A DNA stretch of 64,000 nt from Linnemannia hyalina. Lineage: Eukaryota; Mortierellomycota; Mortierellomycetes; Mortierellales; Mortierellaceae. The stretch lies in NCBI GenBank assembly GCA_019671135.1, contig JAHRHY010000001.1:1488001-1552000 (forward strand). The letters are read 5' to 3'. Both the position numbers and the translations under genes were made by a program. Shown here one piece after another: positions 54,356 to 64,000 of the stretch. The notes under the pieces were generated by a model that saw only the letters and a list, made by a program, of their open reading frames with translations, made no database searches and was not told where the DNA came from. Positions within the stretch are counted from its first letter, which is position 1. Every line of letters begins with the position of its first letter.

Positions 54356-56325
54356 ATGACTGCAAGAGGACAAGGAGGGGATGAAGCAAGCGGTGGGAGA
54401 GCTAGAAGTGAAGGAGGCTCAGTACCAACACAACTCTCGATCGATCAACAACGGCCGAAAAAGCAGACGTCGACTCTCCTTCCGATTGCAACCAACTCCT
54501 CATCCGAACCTGCGCCATTAACTTGGTATGCCTCCCTAGTCAAGAGCCATTCTCCAACTATCATTTCAACTGCTCGACCGCCTTCTCCAGGCCTACCGCT
54601 ACCTTGGACATCAACCGAAAGCAGTCAAACTACTTCGCCAAGGTCCTCTCTCTCGCCTTTCCCCCGCTCATGCCACCTGCACGAATCGCCTTCAACACGA
54701 GCCGCCACACCAACCACCACCTCTTCCTCATCTTCCACATCAACCCCAGGGCGCCATCAGTCGATTCCAATTTCTTTTTTGATCCATCCGACCTCTGAAT
54801 CCCCACAAAAACTCACATCCTTGACATCCATACCTTCATCTCTATTCATTTCTCCAACATCACCAACAAACCAATCGGAGCGGCGTCCTCAAAAACTCAG
54901 AGACTATGAAGAGGACGAGGACCGTGATCCGTCGGCGACATACAAGGCTCTCATACACCCTCCTCGGTCTTCGAGACTATCAAGGTCTCCTTCAGTCGAT
55001 CCATCAAAGTTTAGCTCTACGGCAACCTATGCACATCGACCGAATCAGCACAGTTGGGGATCATCCGAGAGTGAGCTGAGAGACATTGAAGCACCGCATC
55101 TTCAACGACACGACCCTATGTCATTCTCCGATCATGCCCCAGCAACGGCTTCTTGCTCTCGCTCGGGGAATTCTTTCTACACGGGCGCGGATGGTGAGAG
55201 GCGCCTAGCAGGAGAGAAAGAGGAGAGTACAGGTGTTCAGAGCGATGTCGATACAATTGAAGGTCATGCCAGCGAGGAGGATACCAGTGAGCCAACCTTT
55301 TTTCCAAAGTCAGAATTTGACAAGAGGACAAGCAATCCGAACCTGAAAACCACCAAGACTGGCAAGATCCGGCACAAGTCAAGGAAGATTGGCGTGAGCA
55401 AGAAATCAACCGCCTACAACCGATTCCTGCGGCAGAGGAGTAAAGTTCTGGCAGAGCAGCTCCCAAACTTGACGCCACAACAGGTACTGTACTCCTTTGA
55501 TCAAATGCCGAACGCCTAAAGACACAGTGGCAATTGAGAAAGATAAGCCAAGAAAAAATCGACACAAACAAGAGCACCATATGGCAAACGGCTGCATTTC
55601 CGAACACCTGGCTCAACTCTTGGTCACATATTCTTTTTTGCTTTCTTTTCATTCATGTCCAGCGCCCAATGTAATCATTGTTTTTTATATTATTTTCTTC
55701 CTTGGAGAGACATGGCTTGGGTTAATAATGGTACGTGGGTTGTGGCGGGGAGACTGCGCATGGTGTTTGGTATTAAAAGCGCAAGGACGAGAAGACCAAA
55801 TGCATGAGTTTGAGACACACCCATGACCCTGCCTGCATGCATATGATATGGCTGAGTTGAGAGAGAACAACTTTACTGAGGATGAAGCTTTGATACGGCA
55901 AACAATATAATCAACGGTGAACTCAAATGAAACACGCATTCAGTCAGTTTTTTCACGGATGGCTTTACTGGTGTTTTTTCCTCCTTCATACATTGGCTGG
56001 TAGCAATGATCTATTGCATTGTACAAGAGCTCCATTCCATTAACATTCAACGTACTCTATCGTTATTCTTCTATCTTTGATTTTCGATGCACAGCGCATG
56101 AAACGGATTGCCGAGGAATGGACTGTCTCCGAGAAGAACCAACACAAGACACGACGGAAAAGCCGCTTCCTTGGTTCAACTAGTGAGCAGACCCTCCCCT
56201 CCGCACCCCCCTCAAACGCCGACGCGTCAACCACCCCTGCTATTTCCATCGCCACCGCCACCGTCATTTCTGCCACTACTGACATCATCGCTTTGGACAA
56301 TGCCAGCCCTGACGATGCCAGCTGA
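54356..56325 (+). CDS. Candidate HMG/YABBY-like DNA-binding protein, disordered N-terminus
   Basis: Two exons (54356-55483 and 56095-56325) give 452 aa. The first 330 residues are Ser/Thr/Pro/Arg-rich and acidic, with no domain. Just before the splice site comes KSTAYNRFLRQRSKVLAEQLPNLTPQQ, and exon 2 continues with RMKRIAEEWTVSEKNQHKTRRKSR. Together they form a helix-helix-helix pattern of the HMG-box/YABBY type (Y-N-x-F, P-x-L/M-x-x-x-x-R, I-x-x-x-W) that occurs in many fungal proteins. A basic stretch follows, useful for DNA binding or nuclear entry; the tail is Ala/Ser/Thr-rich. The fungal homologues are usually annotated only as hypothetical. The 611-nt intron interrupts the domain; phase 0 on both sides. 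Confidence in the domain is moderate. Confidence 0.62.
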
Positions 56326-59300
56326 AGCCTTTGTTGCGCTCTCTTCTCCCACCTTTTTCGGGTGCCAAGAAATAGAACCGGGATTTGTGCAGGCAAGAAA
56401 CAGCACGTCCTCTGTGCCCCTCCTGTTTACAACAAAAAAACAACAATCAATGCGGTTTCAAGTCGATATTCAATCCTCTCCCTATGGTGCAACAAAAATA
56501 CCATCTCTACAATACTCGCTCTTTCCCTTCCCAGAGAGCATCATTCACCTTAGTACAACCATCCACCTTAATAATATTACTCCTAAACAAAAATGCTGCC
56601 AAACTGAGCATTTCTCGACTTCATCCAATTTCATAGACCTCATTCGTATTCATTTCGTTTTTTTTCATGGTCATCGTGCAGAATAACAGTAGGCAAAACA
56701 ACAAAACAAAAGGCCAAAACACGAGATGCACCAAAAAAAAATGAGCGCATACTGTTGAGAAATACATACATGCATGCATGTATGCATGTAGACTATGCAT
56801 GATCATACCTCTCTTTCCTTCATCATAGTTTATGTGCTCACTCACGACATGGAATGGAGGGGTGGTGAAATGAAAAATAAAGACACATACACAGACACAG
56901 ACACGCAGACACAATTTCTCCCTCCCTCTCTTCAAAGACAAAAAAAATAAAGCTAATGCCTGCTGCCCTTTCCTTCCATTCTGAAGAGTCCTGTCATACA
57001 AACACTCCTTTCACTCTTTTTTTTTTCGATGTTGCATCGTGCTCGTTGTGCACCAATAAGAAAAAATTACGCCGGTAAAGTGAGCAAAGATGAGAGACAT
57101 TGAAGGAGGAGAAATGTAAAAGATGGGGGATAGAATGAAAATCAGAGCAATTGGGACTGCATTCAGCCAACTTGCTTCATCCTGCTGCCATCTTGTTCAA
57201 AGCTCATCATGCCATCGCATCCATGGAGCGCAGGTTTTTTGTGTTTTACGTTTTCTTTTGGAGCAATTGTTTCCTTCGACTTCAGCCACATCTGTATGAG
57301 AATAAGCGCTGCGACATTTTCCTTCCTCTTTTTCCTCTCCACACAATCCCAGACACAAATGCATAGTGTCAAATTTGTTGAAGTTGTGTACCGCTTAACT
57401 GGACCAAGAGTTCGTTGTTGTTGTTCTGTATTTTCTGTTTTCATCCTCGAAATGTGCATTTGGAAAGATGATCCGAGGTATCTTACCTTTGTTTCTCGTT
57501 GTTGAATGCTACTGTCCGTGTGAGCCTCGCATCCTTTTATGGATGAGAAAAGTGTTCAACAAAGAGAAATACGACGGGAAAGAGAAGAGGAAAGAATTTG
57601 GCAGCAAAGTCAGAGAGAAAAAGAAAGTGAGTGGTAGCCAAAATGAGACGTATGCCTTCTAGTAATTCTGATTCTTGACTTCACGGGGGTTGTATGTCAT
57701 TGTTCTTTCAAGAAAACTGCCGTCCAGAGCATTCAACAGCAAACTTGGGATTCGAACAACAAAGAAAAAACAACGTGGCATGTGGCACGGAGAATATTTG
57801 ATTGAGGGAAAAGTAAGAGGAAAGTTTTGGTCTCCTTCAGGCTCTCAAGCCCAATAAACACAATCATGTTACACGAAGATTTCTTTGGTTTTGCTTGTTG
57901 TATTCTCTCATTCTTTCTTCAGTGTTGACATCCTTTGGTGATAGCATTTTAAGGTGTTAGATGAAAGAATTGGCATTAAAAACGAGAACAACAAGTTTGA
58001 AATGAGTTAATGGCAAATGCCGTTCAAACACATGGTCTAGAGCAAGTCCTTTGCGTCTACACGTCAATGAGGGTACTTGTATTTTGTTTTCCTTTTTTTT
58101 TTTTTTTTTGCTTTTTGTCCTTTAGTTCTAGTAATTTATGAGAACGTGGGTATAGAAGACAACAACATACGAACAGTCTATCACGTCCCGTGTTTGCAAC
58201 CAACCTATTTGGTCCCAACAATTCTCGCATGTCAACCAATTTCTTCCTTTGCTTCTCTTGCCGCAATAAACATGCTCCTTCCGCTCGTGCTTGTTTTTTT
58301 TTTCTATTTATTGATTGATATCTCTGCGCACCTTGCCAAGGACCATATTTTGAACGACTTCTTTGCGAGCATGGAGATTCAATGCACGTTGTTTTCGGAA
58401 GATGGGCATTTTTTGCATGACATGCTGTCCAAGAAATAGAGCAGTGGCACAGGTTAAGGCGGCCAAGGGCTCCCTTTTTTCTTTCCTTTCGATGCTCCTT
58501 TGTGGCAGCAAAGGAAACCAAGACAAAAAAAGATTCAATTGCTCTTTTTGCTCATTCAAACGTTCTTCGAATATGCAAGCTGTTCAACGTTTTCTCTTTC
58601 ATCTTTATGCTTGAACCGGCAATTTCGGGAAAAACACTATTGTTAAACGGCTGTCAACTATTGTAGAGTACTTTAAAGATATATTTCACTTTTTTTTATT
58701 ATCAAGAAAGGAACTTTCGGGCTAAATTACCATCGATTGTTCTCAGCTTCATTGTTTTTCGACATTAATTTTTTTCAGGCACATTCACTGTTGTGCAACC
58801 GCTTTATCTTTATTTCTCTGACAAACATGACAGAAAAGGCATTTGGAAGTAAAAAGGGACTACAGACCAAACTCTTCAGTGCACCATCCACCCGTTGCAG
58901 TTCCGGTCCGGAACCTGGCTCTGCACAACAATTGTCGCTGCTCTTCATAGCTTAGACGGAGGATAAATTAAAATTAGACGCGAATAAGGGGATTTTTCCC
59001 ATCCTCTCCATCATTGACAACCTCCTCCTTCCTAACAAACTCCCCAACAACCACTCGTCAGCAACATGTGGGTCCTTGGTCGCTCGAGGGCAGGTACCAT
59101 CATCGCGATATGGGCAAAAACCATCACGGGTGATGTAGCCGTATCCTTAACCCCGGTCACCTAGAGGACCTGTGTACTTGGATGTCTTGTCCTTGGCAGA
59201 GATGCTCTGGGTCTTTTTTTTGTACGCGATTTTGCTCTGGGTCTGCTCCCACGCGATCGCCTCGGAGCACAGAGGTTTTCAGATCAGCCCCGGGCGCCAG

Positions 59301-59426
59301 CGCCGCCAAAAAAGGGGCCTTTTTTAGCGTTGTATTTCCTGTGCCGTTTCAAAATTAATCATTCGATACAACTAGCAAAAGAAAAACGAAGAACCTCAAG
59401 TTCATCGTAATATGATTGGTTCTGTC
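56326..59426. other. Gene-poor intergenic region
   Basis: About 3.1 kb with no supported gene. It contains T/A homopolymers (T20 at about 58090-58109), a short ATGCATGC-type palindromic stretch at 56764-56785, and CA-rich segments at 56883-56915. The part from about 59080 to 59340 is more GC-rich but matches no RNA family that I can name. Confidence 0.4.
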
Positions 59427-59499
59427 GCCCCAATAGCGTAGGGGTTATCGCGTTTGTCTTGTAAACAAGAGGTCCCCGGTTCAAATCCGGGTTGGGGCA
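59427..59499 (+). tRNA. tRNA-Thr (anticodon UGU)
   Basis: All four arms fold: acceptor GCCCCAA with TTGGGGC plus discriminator A; short D stem GCG/CGC; anticodon stem TTTGT/ACAAG with loop CTTGTAA giving anticodon TGT at 59460-59462; T stem CCCGG/CCGGG with loop TTCAAAT. There is no intron. Internal A box (TAGCGTAGGGG) and B box (GGTTCAAATCC) are good, and a T4 stretch at 59509-59512 could end transcription by RNA polymerase III. It decodes ACA and, with wobble, other Thr codons. The CCA end is not encoded. Confidence 0.95.
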
Positions 59500-60068
59500 G
59501 AACTTATCTTTTGCCACTTCTTCGGGGCTGGTTCCTGAGTGTAAGGAATCACCTTTGAGCAAGCGAGCGAGTGATTGTAACATTTTTTTCTTATTCATTG
59601 TTCCTGTTGATCGTGTCTGAAACGCACCGAGAAAAATAAGAAAAATCAAGGCCGTGGTGTCAGATTGTCGAATGTGAGACATCGGTCGTGTCAGAAAGAA
59701 AGGAACCAGAAAAAGTGGCGCGAGTGGAGAGGCATTGGTTTGTTATCATTTTTTGATGCTTTATTTTCATGAAAGTGAAAAAAATGGGTCGCTGCATGGA
59801 GTTGGATTTGTGGGCATTGCTCTCGATCGAGAGACGACGAGGGAAGGAGAAGGAGAGAGGTGTATGTTTGTTGAGGCTGGAGTGTCGATTGTCGTTGTTT
59901 GGTGTTGGTTGTATGGCTGGTTGTGCTGGGCTGGGCTGATAGAAAGAGAAAGGGGTATGTTGGTCCGGTCCTGTGCCATTCCAGAAAGGCATAAAATCAA
60001 CGATAAATAAAGAGAAAGAACGAAGGAAAAAAAGGAGCTATCACCCAGCTGATGTCTGCCTTCGAACT
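59500..60068. other. Intergenic region between tRNA and cyclin gene
   Basis: About 570 nt. It should hold the 3' UTR of the cyclin gene (which ends at 60069 on the minus strand). T-rich and GT-rich segments only; no gene seen. Confidence 0.4.
59509..59512 (+). terminator. Candidate RNA polymerase III terminator (T4)
   Basis: This is a run of four T ten bases after the tRNA-Thr end, the minimal signal for Pol III release. Confidence 0.6.
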
Positions 60069-61629
60069 CTAGTTCGATCCTTGAGGTTGAGCCTGTCCTT
60101 GCTGCTTGAGCCAAGTCTCGAGACTGTGGAGCCAATCCAGATACTCGGCTTCGCTGACATACAGACTGAACTGGACCTGGTTCAGGAACTCCATCTCCAT
60201 GACATTGATCTCCTTGACGCTGATTCCTGTTACGTCCGACCAGGTTTTGTTGGTAAACGTGTTGTCGTCCAGAAACTTATTGGCGAGCATGAGTGATACT
60301 GTAAAAAGTCGGAACTCTGATCCCTGTTGTCCATGTATTGATGGGTTGTTCTTCAACAACTTCTGAATATATTTCAGCGAGAGTAGGATAACTGATGATG
60401 ACAGTTGTGTTGCTGACAGGACCTGTCAATTTAAAAAATAGCAATACGAGCGGGTAATTAATATCGGCTTGGTCATACATTGCCATTGGTGGCTATTTCA
60501 TCGTTGCCAGATGGTCAGCCGAGAAATATGCGAAAATACATACCTTCAAGCAGAATTTCCTGAAGGCTGGTCCTGCCGAGGGTGGAACACTTATCCGGTG
60601 CGGAACAACGTTGTAAGCGTTACTGGAAGCGCCGTTGATGTTGGGTCGAGTGTGCCAAAGGGTATACACCATCACAGATGCGAATTCGGCAAGTTGGAGA
60701 GTGCTGGTTTGAGGATTGATGACATGCTCCATCGCTCCATTCCTGTGGTCCCGCGAATGTTCCCGTTGCTGTTGCGCTTGCTTCTGTGCCTGCTTCTGCT
60801 GCTGCTGCTGTTGCTGCTTCTGCAGCTGGTGTTGGTGTTGCTGTTGTTGCAACTGCTGCTGCTGTTGTTGCTGTAATTGTAATAGTTGCTGTTGCTGGTA
60901 TTGTTGTTGATAATGCTGTTGCTGTTGTTGTTGCTGTTGTTGATGCGGTTGGCTTGTGGTTTTAACCGAAGAGTGGTGGTGGAGTTGCTGGTGAGCGTGT
61001 GGCTGCATCTGGACTTGAATTTGGTGGGCTGGGTGAGAGGTCACTACAATGGGTCCTGAAAGCTGTTGGCGCTGCTGCACCTGCTGGACAGGTTGTTGTA
61101 CTTGCTGCTGGGTCTTGAGGTGGTGCTGGAGCTGCTGTTGGTTCGGCTGCATGTATATCGGCTGGGCCATGGACTGGGACTGGGACTGGGACTGAGACTG
61201 CTTGTAGGAGTGCGAGTGCGAGAGGTGCTGGATATTGGGTGGTGGCTGCTGTAATTGCTGCTGAAGCTGTTGCTGTCCATGCTGGTGTTGTTGATGCAAC
61301 ATATGTTGAAGGTGAGGTTGTGTTTGCCCTTGAGTTTGAACGGGCATATATTGTTGCTGTTGTTGTTGCTGTTGATATTGTTGGTTGTGAAGGGCGACAG
61401 GTGTCGTTGAGACAGAGTGGTATTGTCCTGAGCTGTAGTTGACGTTCGCATGGGTGACAGGATCGACGGTTGGGAGATGACCCATGGAGTTGTAGGTAGA
61501 TCCGGTTGATCCCATCTGATCCATGGTCAAGGGCGATATGACGTTGATGGCCATTGATGTCCTGGCGCTCGAGTATTGCATAGGCGGCATGGCTGTCTGG
61601 TAATATGTTACAGGAGCGTGAGTGTCCAT
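60069..61629 (-). CDS. PHO80-like (PCL-type) cyclin with polyglutamine N-terminus
   Basis: Two exons on the minus strand (61629-60544 and 60422-60069) join in frame to 479 aa. PHO80/PCL cyclins pair with PHO85-type kinases in phosphate response, glycogen and polarity control. The cyclin box spans about residues 300-470: LQLAEFASVMVYTLW..., AFRKFCLKVLSATQLSSSVILLSLKYIQKLLKN, GSEFRLFTVSLMLANKFLDDNTFTNKTWSDVTGISVKEINVMEMEFLNQ. The last block is highly typical of the family. The intron lies inside the box and has phase 0. The N-terminal 300 residues are Gln/His-rich (several pure Q runs coded by CAG/CAA, on this strand seen as CTG/TTG at about 60768-61380). The C-terminal end is QGQAQPQGSN. Partner kinase cannot be told from sequence. 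Confidence 0.88.
60768..61380 (-). repeat. CAG/CAA repeat region coding polyglutamine
   Basis: An imperfect mixture of CAG and CAA codons codes long Gln-rich stretches with His interruptions in the cyclin protein. The mix of codons suggests old expansion or purifying pressure on length. Confidence 0.85.
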
Positions 61630-64000
61630 GTTATGGAGTTATTATGAAGTGGATGGATGGATGGATGGATGAGGAGAATAAGAATAATAGAGAGATGATG
61701 CAGAGTGGAAGAGAAGATAAATGAGAAAGAACGAAAGGAAGGCAGTAACGAGTAGAGATCGTTGGTTGGTTGATCCTCTGTTTGAAATAAAATAAACTGG
61801 TGTTAGCCAAGCGTTTTTGTTTGGATCGGAGAAAGGGATGTGGCGGAAAAATGGAGGGAAGGAGAAAGGGAGAGAGGAGGCGGAAAAGAAAAAAAAAAAA
61901 AAAAAAGAAAAGGAAAAGGGGCCGAAAGGGTGAGCAAAGTCGAACTTGGCTTTCTTTCTTCCTTGTGGATGACACAACCAATCTAGAAGGGACAACAGAC
62001 AGACAGGCTGTTTGTTGCGCAAAATAATAAAGGAACAACAACGCCACGGCAGACCGACGTAGCTTAGCCACGGCCTGGCTAAATGACGACAACGACCACA
62101 ACGAAGAACACAACAACGACAACCACAACTTGCTCGTTACCAACGACATACGCAACACCACAAAACAGACCATGACCACATCATCCTCTATCGCTCATTC
62201 TTAATGCCGACATGGCTCCTTTTACTGTCAATAGTAGGCATTTCTCCTTCTCAATGCTTTTATTTTTCTCTCTCACAAGCTCTTCAGACAATACCTGACC
62301 TTTTTCTCTTTGCAAAGTAAAAAAGAGAGCGCGGGGGTGCTACAACAGACTAGCGCAGTGGAAGTCTTCTACGTCTACTAGCACTAGAACCGTGTCCAAA
62401 ATGTCATTTCACATAGATTGCACAAGGTTTGATGCCTCAATCCAGCGGCCAATCCAAAAATAACCTAGGACTGGGCCCTTACTTACATTTCTGGAATTCA
62501 ATCCATCCACCCACCTATCTATAACAACAACAACAACAACAACTTCTACCACCAAGCCTACAAAACAAAAACACCGCCATCGTCAGTCTGCATATGACGC
62601 AGTTCAAATCTCTCTTTCTATTCGCCTTTTGTCATTCTCCATCCTTCCATGGACTAGCCAGGACGAAATGTGAACTGTGGGTCATTCATTCATTCCTCCA
62701 TTCCTCCATTCCTCGCCTCACATGCTGACGTGGAAGAACACTTCTCTCGCCGCTCGACACGTCCGAGCTTATTGGTTTGAGACTTTGAGAGTATTTCTGT
62801 ACCTGAAATCAGTATCATCAGGAGCCAGTCAAATCGCATCGTGGCATTTCACAAGTGATGGCTTTGCAGCGCCAACCCGCCAACCACAGTGACCACAAAC
62901 AACCCTAACCATCGGCATGTATCCTCAGGCCTGTAGTGCTGCTGCTCCTGGAAATACGCAGTCGTCGCGTCCACCTACGATATGCGTTGAAATCGATTTC
63001 ATACCTCCCAACATGTCCCTGGGACCTATTCGGAGTTGGGTGCTGGAGAGGGAAAATAAAAAGAAGTTATTCTGTCGTTACCGTTCTGCCAACAAACGGT
63101 CGTATGTGCCTTGATTTTTGTTTATTTTCTTTCCTTTTTTTTTCCTTTGACCCGCTTGTCATTTAGACGGGGGTGGGGACCCTGGACAAAATCGCTAGAA
63201 GATGACCCGCGGATTTGCAGGACAAAACCCCTGATTTTTTTCTTCTGTGGTTGCATGAATTGTGCAACTTCAAAGGCCAAAGAGGGATGATCACCTTATT
63301 TTTTATTTTATTTTTTTGGTTTTTGGGGGTTTTTTTCCTTAGCATTGTGCACATGTTCAAAGCCTCAAAGGTGAAAAGATGATAAAAAGGCTGGGCGTTG
63401 GATGATGGTAGCCGTTGAGAATAAAAAAGCGAAGGTTATGATCGATTTTCTTCAGTGGACACACACAGCATGACAGTTGGTATAGTAGGATTGTGCCACA
63501 AGAAAAAAAGAAAAAAAGAAAAATAGGTGCATGAGTTTGTGCAGCTTGTGTGCGAAAGATTATGTCCAGCACGACGGAAGGGGTTAGAGAAAAACTAAGG
63601 AAGACGGGAAGAGAGCCAGCAGAACATTGTGTCTGCACTTCTGACAACGTACATACTACTGGGCCTTTTGGAAGAGTCACGACATCTGTAAGAAATGATG
63701 GAAGACACCCCTGCTTACAAACTGCTAGGGGTTGTGAGCGGTAATAGCCACTGAGGACTATCCTGCCGCGTTTCTGACCAGGTGGCGTGTGTCGCCTTAG
63801 AGATGGCCAAAACCGAGTTCGAAAAGTGGTGAATGTGGTAGTATTATAGACCAGGGACGATTGAGGATGAAATGAACCGATGAAAAGGCAGAGGTTGACA
63901 TAGAACCTTCGCCACTGTTACGATATGGACAAAGAAATCCTGCGGCTCTTGCCTCTCTGCGGGATGAGAACTCGGGTTTGGGGACTGGATAGTTATGCGG
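61630..64000. other. Gene-poor region at right edge
   Basis: About 2.4 kb. A GGAT microsatellite at 61651-61671 lies in the cyclin 5' leader; A/G-rich and A17 runs occur near 61890-61907. From about 62200 to the edge no coding region with family features is visible. The region might hold the upstream part of a gene beyond the window. Confidence 0.35.

Noticed and set aside
59080..59340. GC-richer segment near the tRNA as a possible 5S rRNA or other structural RNA
   Set aside because: The conserved 5S segments and Pol III boxes are not present; no other RNA family could be matched by eye.
60716..60910. Cys/Leu-rich open frames on the plus strand
   Set aside because: They are reverse readings of the CAG/CAA repeats (CTG/TTG) that code polyglutamine in the cyclin.
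62351..62436. tRNA-like A box (TAGCGCAGTGG) with a weak B-box-like GGTTTGATGCC downstream
   Set aside because: No acceptor stem or anticodon arm pairs around it, and the box spacing is too wide for a normal tRNA. Chance match or dead element.

Overview
The window is nuclear DNA from a filamentous fungus. Coding is split by many short introns (mostly 50-200 nt, GTAAGT-type donors, CTAAC/TGAC-like branch regions, CAG/TAG acceptors). Intergenic DNA is rich in poly-T/poly-A and pyrimidine tracts, and genes lie on both strands. The gene set includes DSC-complex E3 ligase, O-acetylhomoserine synthesis, GT71-like mannosyltransferase, PHO80-like cyclin, squalene synthase and an AIM24-family protein. 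This is clearly fungal. Dynamitin, an AIG1-type hydrolase and sulfide:quinone oxidoreductase together with intron-rich genes suggest an early-diverging lineage such as Mortierellomycota/Mucoromycota. That placement is inference. No prokaryotic operons, CRISPR arrays or recognisable intact transposons were seen. Exon structures were built by hand from splice signals, reading-frame continuity and family conservation. Nearly every model closes in frame end to end.

Left third (1-22 kb): the 3' end of an unidentified gene; a signal peptide peptidase-like aspartyl protease; the CIA-targeting protein CIA2/MIP18 convergent with the riboflavin reductase RIB7; dynamitin (DCTN2), divergent from RIB7; an AIG1/FAR-17a hydrolase; a Ser-rich protein with clathrin-box-like motifs; a secreted eight-cysteine protein; and AIM24 divergent from APC3/CDC27.

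Middle (24-42 kb): a divergent non-RD protein kinase; mitochondrial sulfide:quinone oxidoreductase convergent with homoserine O-acetyltransferase (MET2), so two genes that meet at sulfide metabolism share a 146-nt 3' gap; the DSC ubiquitin ligase RING subunit convergent with a GT71-like Golgi-type protein that lacks the DxD motif; and a PTC7-like mitochondrial PP2C phosphatase whose first intron is long and uses a GC donor.

Right third (42-64 kb): a very large 21-exon MMS1_N/CPSF_A beta-propeller protein (about 1650 aa); squalene synthase ERG9 directly upstream on the same strand; an HMG/YABBY-like candidate DNA-binding protein split by a 611-nt intron; a tRNA-Thr(UGU); and a polyQ PHO80-like cyclin. 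Gene-poor stretches lie at about 14.4-16.5, 22-24.1, 51.3-54.4, 56.3-59.4 and 61.6-64 kb.

The most interesting points are: the GC-AG intron of the PTC7 homologue, whose read-through would encode a hydrophobic tail; the DxD-less GT71 protein; the kinase without a recognisable glycine loop; the sulfur gene pair; and a CCATGG palindrome cluster between two divergent genes.
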